Positions 1 through 5,531 of a DNA stretch of 7,573 nucleotides are shown piece by piece (position 1 is the stretch's first letter; the number at the start of each line of letters is the position of its first letter). This DNA is from an uncultured Clostridiaceae bacterium. Its GTDB lineage: Bacteria; Bacillota; Clostridia; TANB77; CAG-508. The stretch covers positions 1 to 7,573 of the forward strand of contig CATZDQ010000075.1 of assembly GCA_958417695.1 (NCBI GenBank), read 5' to 3'. A program made the translations under genes and the position numbers. Under the pieces are notes generated by a model. That model did no database searches and was not told the DNA's origin. It was given only the letters and a program-made list of their open reading frames with translations.

Positions 1-174
1 TATGAGCTTCCTTACTATGATGAAACGCAGGAAGGTAGTTATTACTTCTTCGCAAATCCCATCTGTGAATCGGATACCTTCACCATAGAGGTAGGCGAAC
101 GTTATTGTCAGCCTCTTAAATATAAGGAGATTGATAGTAAGATTGATAGTTTATACGGCGACATGGGATTGTAA
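1..174 (+). CDS. 3' end of an unrecognised protein gene (partial)
   Basis: Frame 1 is open from the first base to a TAA at 172-174, giving the last 57 residues of a protein whose start lies outside the window. The visible piece begins YELPYYDETQ and ends with SLYGDMGL. It is hydrophilic, rich in Tyr, Glu and Asp, has two cysteines and no membrane segment, so it looks like the tail of a soluble protein. I do not recognise the family. Its G+C is about 40 percent by hand count, a little higher than the AT-rich genes to the right, but the piece is too short to argue for transfer. A hairpin terminator follows 13 bases after the stop, which supports this being a real gene end. It converges on the deacetylase gene. 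Confidence 0.6.
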   Translation, partial: YELPYYDETQEGSYYFFANPICESDTFTIEVGERYCQPLKYKEIDSKIDSLYGDMGL

Positions 175-187
175 TATCATATCCCAT

Positions 188-231
188 AAAAGAGCACCTC
201 TTATCATAAGTAGGATAAAGGGTGCTCTTTT
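188..231. terminator. Bidirectional intrinsic terminator
   Basis: An 11-base perfect inverted repeat, AAAAGAGCACC at 188-198 and GGTGCTCTTTT at 221-231, has a weaker inner pairing of TTATC with GATAA. T-rich sequence follows on both strands. It lies between two converging genes, 13 bases after the + strand stop and 4 bases after the - strand deacetylase stop, so it probably ends both transcripts. Confidence 0.85.
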
Positions 232-235
232 GCTT

Positions 236-1762
236 TTAATTATTTACTCTATGTGTTACCATCGCTGTGGCAGGTGTGATTCTATCAAAGGTATACCCAT
301 TTGCTTTTCCATAATCAATAATATCTGCTAAAGCATTCAATGTTTTGGTATTTCCTGAGAAGTCATGCATCAAAACTACATTGGCTCTATTTTTACTTAG
401 ACCTTTAGTCACGTTTTGATAAACTGCCTCTTTTGTTTTCACATCTCCTGCATCTCCAGAGCTAACATTCCAATCAAAATAACGATAGCCTTTATCCACC
501 ACTAATTTAGTTAATCTTGTCATAATACCAGGATTAAACTTACTAACGGTATTGGAACTACCTCCAGGAAATCTTGTAATTACCGTATCAACACCAGTAG
601 ATGCTTTGATTTTTTCTCTTAATTTTGATAAGTTTTCCATATAAGCTTTCTCTGATTGATATACTTGATGATAATCATGTGAATATCCATGAATACCTAT
701 ACTATGTCCTTCCCTTGCCTCTCTTTTAACTAGCTCTTCTGTACTACTACCATAATTTAAAATAAAGAATGTCGCTTTTACATTTTTTTCTTTTAAAATA
801 TCTAATATTTTAGGGGTAATACTACTGCTAGGACCATCATCAAAGGTTAAATAAATCGTACCTGGTTTTGCAATACCACCTGTATCTTGCTTTTCAATTA
901 CTTGTACCGTTAACACTTTCTCAGCCATATTTCCGGCCATATCACTTACACGATAATGTACTTGATAAGTACCTACTTTACTTATATCTACACTCCCACT
1001 TATTTGTATCTTTTCAGAAACATCTCCATCCATTTCATCTATAGCAGTGGCTCCTTTTTCTGTATATGTATCGCCTACATATATCGTTATTATCTCAGAA
1101 GCCTGTTTTAAGGTAATCACTGGGGAGATATCATCTACAATTGTTACTGTCCTTACGGCTGTAGCTGTGTTTCCAGAAGAATCTGTGACTGTATAATGAA
1201 TTTTAAACTGTTTGTCATTCATTTCTTCTCTTTGGCAAGTTACCTTTTGCGTTAAATCTTCATCATAATTATCCGAAACCGTAAATCCAGGCTCTACATA
1301 TTCTTTTGCCTGGTAAGACTGCGTTATCTCTTCTCCTCCTGTTAAAGTAATAACTGGTGGCTCTTCATCTATTACTTTGACGACTTGCTTTTCATAAGTA
1401 TAACCATTTAAATAAGGAATTTTTAATTGAACTTCATACTCTCCTACTTTGTGGTAATCCACCTCTCCAATAATTTCTACTTGTTCACTCATTTCTTTAC
1501 CATGGTATATCATTTCTGGTTTTAAAAGCTTATCCTTTTGATTAACTTCTATTTTAATTGGCTCTTTATTCCTCAAATGTGGTTTTTCTAATAAATATTG
1601 TGTTCCCATTGCTATGACAGTAACTAACAACATAATTGAAAAAACCTTTATATAACTTATTATCTTCTTTTTCTTAGCTAGTAAAATGAAAAATGTAATC
1701 ATAAAAATAACAATCGCTATTATTGCTTCTATTATATAGATATGTTCCATTTGTATAACCAT
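236..1762 (-). CDS. Membrane-anchored polysaccharide deacetylase with Ig-like repeats
   Basis: This 508-residue protein is a probable metal-dependent N-deacetylase of cell-wall glycan, acting outside the membrane. Two helices (about 8-29 and 36-57) flank a KKKK loop. By the positive-inside rule this puts both termini outside. Residues about 70-290 hold three beta-rich repeats of the DUF5011/bacterial Ig type, with recurring VGEYEV, VTDSSGN and VSDMAGN segments. The NodB domain fills about 300-508 and every family motif is present: TFDDGP (306-311; D308 base, D309 metal), HGYSH (H358, H362 metal), RFPGG (397-401), DWNVSSGD (430-437) and LMHD (H466). TFDDGP argues against the PdaA subtype, so a PgdA-like peptidoglycan GlcNAc deacetylase is most likely; the exact substrate is inference. 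The start is chosen because AAGGA lies 5 bases before this ATG, while the next ATG (codon 5) has no ribosome site. It is a single-gene unit. Confidence 0.9.
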   Translation of the reverse strand: MVIQMEHIYIIEAIIAIVIFMITFFILLAKKKKIISYIKVFSIMLLVTVIAMGTQYLLEKPHLRNKEPIKIEVNQKDKLLKPEMIYHGKEMSEQVEIIGEVDYHKVGEYEVQLKIPYLNGYTYEKQVVKVIDEEPPVITLTGGEEITQSYQAKEYVEPGFTVSDNYDEDLTQKVTCQREEMNDKQFKIHYTVTDSSGNTATAVRTVTIVDDISPVITLKQASEIITIYVGDTYTEKGATAIDEMDGDVSEKIQISGSVDISKVGTYQVHYRVSDMAGNMAEKVLTVQVIEKQDTGGIAKPGTIYLTFDDGPSSSITPKILDILKEKNVKATFFILNYGSSTEELVKREAREGHSIGIHGYSHDYHQVYQSEKAYMENLSKLREKIKASTGVDTVITRFPGGSSNTVSKFNPGIMTRLTKLVVDKGYRYFDWNVSSGDAGDVKTKEAVYQNVTKGLSKNRANVVLMHDFSGNTKTLNALADIIDYGKANGYTFDRITPATAMVTHRVNN

Positions 1763-1791
1763 CTTCTTCCTTTTTTACCTTCATTTTTTTC

Positions 1792-1821
1792 ATTATAACA
1801 TTTAATCCAATAGTATAGCAA
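1792..1821 (-). promoter_or_regulatory. Sigma-A promoter of the deacetylase gene (extended -10)
   Basis: On the - strand the perfect -10 TATAAT (1792-1797) is preceded by TGT (1798-1800), making an extended -10. A -35 of TTGCTA (1816-1821) matches 4 of 6 consensus bases with an 18-base spacer. Transcription should start near 1785, giving a short leader of about 23 bases carrying the GGAAG ribosome site. Confidence 0.65.
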
Positions 1822-1829
1822 TTGATTTT

Positions 1830-1856
1830 TGTAAGAATTTTGTAAAATTTTGTCTT
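1830..1856 (+). promoter_or_regulatory. Candidate response-regulator box (WalR- or PhoP-like direct repeats)
   Basis: On the + strand TGTAAG (1830-1835) and TGTAAA (1841-1846) are separated by 5 bases, and a weaker TGTCTT follows at 1851-1856. The known WalR box is TGTWAH-N5-TGTWAH; the first two elements match 11 of 12 positions. Read on the other strand they are CTTACA and TTTACA at 11-base spacing, which also resembles PhoP boxes. They lie 8 bases upstream of the deacetylase -35. The binding protein is inferred only. Confidence 0.4.
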
Positions 1857-1939
1857 TTTTTAGATTTCATAATATTTTGTAATACTAAAATTCGTCTATA
1901 TTATCCTTTAGAAGCGTTCTTCTGTTCTAATACAAACTG

Positions 1940-1969
1940 AAAAAGACTTCATTTTCATGAAGTCTTTTT
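1940..1969 (-). terminator. Intrinsic terminator of spoVG
   Basis: GACTTCAT (1945-1952) pairs perfectly with ATGAAGTC (1957-1964) around a TTTC loop. The stem is extended by A/T runs on both sides. It lies 16 bases after the spoVG stop, and the - strand reads TTTTT after the stem. The + strand T-run is longer, so the hairpin could work in both directions. Confidence 0.8.
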
Positions 1970-1984
1970 TTATATTATATATTA

Positions 1985-2266
1985 TTATTCTGCTGATTCT
2001 GAAGTTTCCTCAGTTTCTGGAGCTTCATAAGCTTCTAATATAGCTTTTTGAATTTTCTCTCTTGTCTCAGCGTTGATTGGATGAGCTATATCCTTGAATT
2101 CTCCGTTTGGAGTCTTTCTGCTTGGCATAGCAATAAATAATCCATTTTGGCTTTCGATAACTTTGATATCGTGAATAACGAATTCATTATCGAATGTTAC
2201 AGAAGCAACAGCTTTCATTCTGTTTTCTGAATTTACTTTTCTTAAACGTACATCTGTTATTTGCAT
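1985..2266 (-). CDS. spoVG: SpoVG family regulatory protein
   Basis: This 93-residue protein is close to the usual SpoVG length. It begins with the family's MQITDVRLRKV and carries the conserved core VTFDNEFVIHDIKVIE (23-38) and GLFIAMPSRKTPNGEFKDIAHPI (42-64), followed by an acidic Glu-rich tail. SpoVG proteins are small cytoplasmic nucleic-acid binding regulators, linked to sporulation septation in Bacillus and to virulence or capsule gene control elsewhere. An in-frame ATG at 2303-2305 would add 13 residues, but it lies inside a palindrome. The ATG at 2264-2266 has a strong AGAGGTG site 5 bases upstream and gives the canonical N-terminus, so I chose it. The gene is monocistronic, with its own sigma-H promoter and terminator, and is divergent from murC. 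I recall purR and glmU as common neighbours of spoVG in clostridia; neither is here. Confidence 0.95.
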   Translation of the reverse strand: MQITDVRLRKVNSENRMKAVASVTFDNEFVIHDIKVIESQNGLFIAMPSRKTPNGEFKDIAHPINAETREKIQKAILEAYEAPETEETSESAE

Positions 2267-2271
2267 TTGAG

Positions 2272-2280
2272 CACCTCTTT
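2272..2280 (-). promoter_or_regulatory. Ribosome binding site that fixes the spoVG start
   Basis: The - strand reads AAAGAGGTG, 5 bases before the ATG at 2264-2266. This supports the 93-residue start over the upstream in-frame ATG at 2303-2305. Confidence 0.8.
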
Positions 2281-2297
2281 CCAATTGTTTTAAATAT

Positions 2298-2318
2298 TTG
2301 TACATTTACTATGTACAA
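2298..2318 (-). repeat. Inverted repeat at the predicted 5' end of the spoVG transcript
   Basis: Perfect 8-base arms TTGTACAT (2298-2305) and ATGTACAA (2311-2318) flank a 5-base centre. The predicted sigma-H start site is near 2318-2320, so the mRNA could begin with this stem-loop. Such a 5' hairpin could protect the message, or the DNA palindrome could be an operator over the start site. The arms are seen directly; the role is inferred. Confidence 0.6.
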
Positions 2319-2325
2319 TAATAAT

Positions 2326-2352
2326 ATTCGTCAAAAAAATCTTTTTTCCTTC
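2326..2352 (-). promoter_or_regulatory. Sigma-H promoter of spoVG
   Basis: On the - strand the -35 GAAGGAAAA (2344-2352) fits the sigma-H consensus RnAGGAwWW, and the -10 GACGAAT (2326-2332) fits RnnGAAT. The spacer (2333-2343) is 11 bases. As I recall the B. subtilis spoVG promoter, it has the same layout, also with 11 bases between these elements. Expression at the onset of sporulation is expected. Confidence 0.75.
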
Positions 2353-2387
2353 TCCATTTTACAAATTTAATAAAATATTTTTATATT

Positions 2388-2438
2388 TTCTAGTTTTCTT
2401 ATCACCAATATAGAGAAAATGCATACGATAAACTAGAA
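2388..2438. repeat. Inverted repeat between the spoVG and murC promoters
   Basis: TTCTAGTTT (2388-2396) is the exact reverse complement of AAACTAGAA (2430-2438). Inside these arms TATC (2400-2403) also mirrors GATA (2427-2430). The two 9-base arms lie between the two divergent promoters, just upstream of the murC -35. An operator for a dimeric regulator is possible, but the region is very AT-rich. Confidence 0.4.
2403..2430 (+). promoter_or_regulatory. Possible sigma-K-like promoter upstream of murC
   Basis: CACC (2403-2406) contains the -35 AC at 2404-2405. After 16 bases comes CATACGATA (2422-2430), which fits the sigma-K -10 pattern CATAnnnTA; CATACGAT also resembles a sigma-E -10. The consensus is short and the DNA AT-rich, so chance is a real alternative. 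If genuine, it would allow mother-cell expression of murC during spore cortex synthesis. Confidence 0.3.
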
Positions 2439-2453
2439 GTTTAGCAAAATCTA

Positions 2454-2482
2454 TTGAATTTTTCCCAATATAATTATATAAT
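2454..2482 (+). promoter_or_regulatory. Sigma-A promoter of murC
   Basis: The -35 TTGAAT (2454-2459) matches 4 of 6 consensus bases. The -10 TATAAT (2477-2482) is perfect and the spacer is the ideal 17 bases. Transcription should start near 2489, leaving a leader of about 94 bases before the murC ATG. Confidence 0.65.
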
Positions 2483-2517
2483 TTCTGAGTATTATGGAAG
2501 ATAATAGATATTGTTAA

Positions 2518-2569
2518 ATAAAAGTAGATTAGCTAATTACATTGATTCTAACTTTTATGGTTATAAAAG
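2518..2569 (+). promoter_or_regulatory. Alternative hairpins in the murC leader
   Basis: ATAAAAG occurs at 2518-2524 and again at 2563-2569, the second copy running into the AAAAGGAG ribosome site. CTTTTAT at 2552-2558 lies between them and is complementary to both. Pairing with the first copy extends to a stem of about 11 pairs with one bulge (2518-2528 with 2547-2558). Pairing with the second makes a short hairpin over the ribosome site. The two structures exclude each other. The stems are AT-rich and weak, so a regulatory role is inferred. Confidence 0.35.
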
Positions 2570-2582
2570 GAGCGTTTTTTAA

Positions 2583-3962
2583 ATGGCAAATATAGAAGAA
2601 TTAAGAAAATATAAACATGTACATATGATAGGCATTGGCGGTGTTAGTATGAGTGGCATTGCGGAGATGTTAAAACATTGGGGATTTATAGTTACAGGCT
2701 CTGATTGGGCTACCTCTGAAATTACAGATAAATTAATAAAAGATGGTATTCGTGTTACCATTGGTCATAATCCAGAAGTTATCTCTACAGCGAATATAGT
2801 GGTTTATACAGCCGCTATTCAACCAGATGACCCGGAATTATTAAAAGCTAAGGAACTAGGGATTACAACTATCGAAAGAAGTGATTTTTTAGGTATTCTT
2901 ACGAAAGCATTTGAAGAAACCATCTGTGTTTCTGGAACGCATGGTAAAACCACGACTACCTCTATGGTATCTATGTGCTTTTTAGAAGCAGGTATGGACC
3001 CTTCTATTCAAGTAGGTGGCACTCTAAAAGCTATTAATGGTAATTATCGTATCGGCAATAGTGACTATTTCATAATAGAAGCTTGTGAATATGTAGAAAG
3101 CTTTTTAAAGTTTTATCCTAAAGCAGAAATTATCTTAAATATTGATAATGACCACTTAGATTATTTTAAAAACATAGAAAATATTAACCAAGCTTTTGTT
3201 AAATATGTAAAATTACTTCCAAAAGATGGTCTTCTAGTTGTTAACTCTGATAATACTTATTGTGCACAATTACATAAATATACTAGTGCTAAAGTAGTTT
3301 CTTATGGCATTGAGAATGAAAAAGCTAATTATATAGCTAGAAATATTACTTTTGATAAAAATGGTTTTCCTCGTTTTGATGTATATCATAACAATAGTTT
3401 TTATGCCTCTATTGCCCTATCTGTACCAGGTCCACACAATGTGTTAAATGCTTTAGCTTGTATTGCCTTATGTGATAGTTACCATCTTCCAAAAGCAGAT
3501 ATTAAGACAGCACTTACCAAGTATACTGGTGCTCATAGACGTTTTGAATTTGTAGGGAATTGTAATGGTGCTAGTGTTTATGATGATTATGGCCATCACC
3601 CTACAGAAGTTAAGGCAACGGCTATGGGATTAAAAAAGAAAACCTATCATCATTCTTGGGTAGTTTTCCAGCCACATACCTATAGTAGAACCAAAACTTT
3701 ATTAGATGACTTTGCCATGGCATTAACCAATTTTGATAATATCATTATTACAGATATTTATGCTGCCAGAGAAACGGATACTTATGGTGTTTCTTCTAAA
3801 AATCTTGTGGATAAAATTGCTACTTTAGGTAGAAAAGCTCTTTATATGCCTAACTTTGATGAGATAGTATCTTATTTAAAAGAACATGTGCAAAAAGATG
3901 ATATTATTCTAACTTTAGGTGCTGGTACAGTTACTAAAATTGGACCTATGTTAATTAAATAA
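2583..3962 (+). CDS. murC: UDP-N-acetylmuramate--L-alanine ligase
   Basis: MurC adds L-alanine to UDP-N-acetylmuramate using ATP, the first amino-acid step of cytoplasmic peptidoglycan precursor synthesis. The 459-residue length is normal for the family. Visible landmarks are the N-terminal nucleotide-binding MIGIGGVSMSGIAEM (15-29), the ATP P-loop GTHGKTTT (118-125), EACEY (166-170, the form found in Gram-positive MurC), NIDNDHLDYF (186-195), PGPHNVLNALA (282-292), GAHRRFEF (316-323), DDYGHHPTEV (334-343), FQPHTYSRT (362-370) and the C-terminal GAGT (446-449). All three Mur-ligase domains are therefore complete. The ATG is preceded by AAAAGGAG with a somewhat long gap of about 10 bases; homology starts at once, so this start is sound. 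It is monocistronic, with its own promoter and terminator, and divergent from spoVG. Confidence 0.97.
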   Translation: MANIEELRKYKHVHMIGIGGVSMSGIAEMLKHWGFIVTGSDWATSEITDKLIKDGIRVTIGHNPEVISTANIVVYTAAIQPDDPELLKAKELGITTIERSDFLGILTKAFEETICVSGTHGKTTTTSMVSMCFLEAGMDPSIQVGGTLKAINGNYRIGNSDYFIIEACEYVESFLKFYPKAEIILNIDNDHLDYFKNIENINQAFVKYVKLLPKDGLLVVNSDNTYCAQLHKYTSAKVVSYGIENEKANYIARNITFDKNGFPRFDVYHNNSFYASIALSVPGPHNVLNALACIALCDSYHLPKADIKTALTKYTGAHRRFEFVGNCNGASVYDDYGHHPTEVKATAMGLKKKTYHHSWVVFQPHTYSRTKTLLDDFAMALTNFDNIIITDIYAARETDTYGVSSKNLVDKIATLGRKALYMPNFDEIVSYLKEHVQKDDIILTLGAGTVTKIGPMLIK

Positions 3963-3977
3963 TCTAGCATTTTATTT

Positions 3978-4020
3978 AAAAACTAGAATGAAGATATTTT
4001 ATCTTTACTCTAGTTTTTTT
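3978..4020 (+). terminator. Intrinsic terminator of murC
   Basis: AAAAACTAGA (3978-3987) pairs with TCTAGTTTTT (4009-4018), and an inner GAAGAT/ATCTTT pairing extends the stem. A run of seven T (4014-4020) closes it. It starts 16 bases after the murC stop and separates murC from the sigma factor gene. Confidence 0.85.
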
Positions 4021-4070
4021 CTATATTTTTTTCTTGATTGTTAGAAAAATATAATCTACATTTTGCTATT

Positions 4071-4099
4071 TTTTGTAACAAAATGACGGTTATCATAAT
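4071..4099 (+). promoter_or_regulatory. Candidate promoter of the ECF sigma operon
   Basis: TGTAAC (4074-4079) resembles ECF-type -35 elements, which share an AAC core. It sits within a 13-base palindrome, TTTTGT-A-ACAAAA (4071-4083). No clear CGT-type -10 is seen 16-17 bases downstream. The same bases could instead be read as a weak sigma-A promoter, TTGTAA with a 15-base spacer to CATAAT (4094-4099). Self-activation, common for ECF operons, is inferred. Confidence 0.3.
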
Positions 4100-4128
4100 C
4101 ATACTAATAGAAGGGAGAAAATCTACCT

Positions 4129-4629
4129 ATGGAAGAAATTTATAAACAATATGCCAAACAAATCTATGGTTATCTAATCTATTTGTCCCATAACGCTGAT
4201 TTAGCAGAAGAATTAACACAGGAAACCTTCTATAAAGCTATACAACATATACATCAATTTAGAGGCGAATGTGAAATAAATGTATGGTTATGCCAAATTG
4301 CCAAAAATTTATATTATATGCACATTAGACATCAACACAAACATAAAATGGTTTCTATAGATGCATTAGAAAAATTCGAAGAAACAGATTTTTCTATGGA
4401 AGAAGAACTTTTTTATGAAGAAGATAAAATCTGGTTGCATAATAAAATACAAGAATTAGAACCCTCTCTTAGAAAAATAGTCATTCTAAGAATTGTATCT
4501 GAACTTAGCTTCAAACAAATTGCTTATATTGTAAATAAAAGTGAAACCTATGTTAGAGTGAATTTTTATAGATTTAAAAAGAAATTAATCAAAGAAAGAA
4601 AGGAAGAAAAAGAAAATGAAAAATACTAG
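4129..4629 (+). CDS. ECF-type RNA polymerase sigma factor
   Basis: This 166-residue protein has the two-domain layout of an extracytoplasmic-function sigma factor and lacks regions 1 and 3. The sigma-2 region spans about residues 3-70, with DLAEELTQETFYKA (24-37), the core-polymerase binding segment, and a region 2.3/2.4-like stretch ending in WLCQIAKNLYY (53-63). A short acidic linker (about 82-100) leads to sigma-4 at about 108-156, with a helix-turn-helix around ELSFKQIAYIVNKSETYVRVN (125-145) that should read the -35 element. The tail is Lys/Glu-rich. The ATG follows AGGGAG with a longish gap of about 11 bases. Its last 14 bases overlap the start of the next gene, which encodes a membrane anti-sigma factor, so the two are almost certainly translationally coupled. 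The regulon and inducing signal cannot be told from the sequence. Confidence 0.9.
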   Translation: MEEIYKQYAKQIYGYLIYLSHNADLAEELTQETFYKAIQHIHQFRGECEINVWLCQIAKNLYYMHIRHQHKHKMVSIDALEKFEETDFSMEEELFYEEDKIWLHNKIQELEPSLRKIVILRIVSELSFKQIAYIVNKSETYVRVNFYRFKKKLIKERKEEKENEKY

Positions 4630-5476
4630 TAAAGATTGTCCATTAATATGTGATTTATTACCTAATTATATAGAAAATTTAACTAGCCTAGAAACAAATC
4701 TCTTTATAGAAAATCATTTATCTAATTGTAGTAGTTGTGCACAAGAATTAGAAGATTTACAGGGAGATATTACAATAAAAAAAATAAATGAAAAAGAAAT
4801 TAATTATCTAAAAAAATATAAGAAAAAGATAATATCCTCCATTTTTTTAGGCATCTTTTTAGGAATTCTTATTTTGTTTATCTTTTATAGTACATTCGTT
4901 ATACATAGATTTCTAATTTTAAATAGTCTATCTTCTAAATTTAGTAGTTATGAAAATGTACCTAATGTATACTTGGAAGAAAATGTTACTACTTATCAAA
5001 ATCAACGATTTGTTTCCCATGTTAATCTTAAATATTGGTGGAAAGATAATATCCTAAAAATAGAAGCCTCTTCTACCCAGCCTAATTATTCTTTTATTTA
5101 TTTTTATGATACCAATCAATCTACAGAATATATTATCAATCAGACCAATCAAATGGTAAATAAAATAGAACATACAGATAGTAGTTATCTAAAGGAAAAT
5201 ATGATATCTTCTTTATTAGGAAGTTATTATTATCGTGGTTCTTCTATATGGAATGTTGCTTTTAACATTTATTCTACATCTATTATGCAAAAACAAGATA
5301 GAGTTCTTGTAGATAATACCCGCGTATATGATAAAAATACTGGTTTAGTACTTAGTGATTATTGTTCTGACTATCTTGGAAATGCTACCATGACCACTTA
5401 CCAATACAGTTTTGATACTGTAATAGACGATAATATACAACTACCTAATTTAGCAGATTATACCTTTATTTCTTAA
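4616..5476 (+). CDS. Membrane zinc-finger anti-sigma factor
   Basis: The 286-residue protein is the likely inhibitor of the sigma factor encoded just upstream. The cytoplasmic N-terminus (1-70) begins with CPLICDLLPNYIE (8-20) and carries the ZAS zinc-binding motif H34-xxx-C38-xx-C41, typical of anti-sigma factors that hold group IV sigma factors at the membrane. A Lys-rich segment leads into one membrane helix at about 72-96. The remaining 190 or so residues lie outside the cell. This part is rich in Tyr, Ser and Asn, has predicted beta character, and ends with a VYDKNTGLVLSDY segment followed by FDTVIDDNIQLPNLADY. That pattern recalls LolA/RseB-like sensor folds, but the assignment is weak. 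The ATG lies inside the sigma gene's last codons (14-base overlap). The unusually large outer domain suggests it senses an envelope signal. Confidence 0.85.
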   Translation: MKNTSKDCPLICDLLPNYIENLTSLETNLFIENHLSNCSSCAQELEDLQGDITIKKINEKEINYLKKYKKKIISSIFLGIFLGILILFIFYSTFVIHRFLILNSLSSKFSSYENVPNVYLEENVTTYQNQRFVSHVNLKYWWKDNILKIEASSTQPNYSFIYFYDTNQSTEYIINQTNQMVNKIEHTDSSYLKENMISSLLGSYYYRGSSIWNVAFNIYSTSIMQKQDRVLVDNTRVYDKNTGLVLSDYCSDYLGNATMTTYQYSFDTVIDDNIQLPNLADYTFIS

Positions 5477-5483
5477 CATTTTT

Positions 5484-5520
5484 AAAGACCTCTCTCATTT
5501 TTTATAGTGAGGTCTTTTTT
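5484..5520 (+). terminator. Intrinsic terminator of the sigma/anti-sigma operon
   Basis: AAAGACCTC (5484-5492) pairs perfectly with GAGGTCTTT (5509-5517), with a long T-run on the + strand. It starts 7 bases after the anti-sigma stop. It also lies 14 bases beyond the convergent spoIVB stop, but the - strand T-run is only three bases, so its use for spoIVB is less certain. Confidence 0.85.
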
Positions 5521-5531
5521 TCTTTCCATTC

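Larger units (their letters stand above)
2267..2582. other. Divergent spoVG-murC regulatory region
   Basis: This 316-base stretch holds no gene. From left to right it carries the spoVG leader with its palindrome, the spoVG sigma-H promoter, an AT-rich stretch, a long-spaced inverted repeat with a sigma-K-like sequence, the murC sigma-A promoter, and a murC leader of about 94 bases with alternative hairpins and the ribosome site. Confidence 0.7.

Noticed and set aside
131..331. Open + strand frame of 66 codons
   Set aside because: It starts inside the partial gene in another frame, crosses the 188-231 terminator and runs antisense to the deacetylase; no ribosome site or recognisable protein.
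2267..2305. Longer spoVG start adding 13 residues
   Set aside because: The upstream ATG lies in the leader palindrome, while the internal ATG has an AGAGGTG site and gives the canonical MQITDVR N-terminus.
2579..2761. Open - strand frame of 60 codons
   Set aside because: It lies wholly antisense to the conserved N-terminal nucleotide-binding region of murC and has no family signal.
4034..4055. TTGATT plus TATAAT as a promoter for the sigma factor gene
   Set aside because: The -10 is perfect but the spacer is only 10 bases, too short for sigma-A, and no other -35 is well placed.
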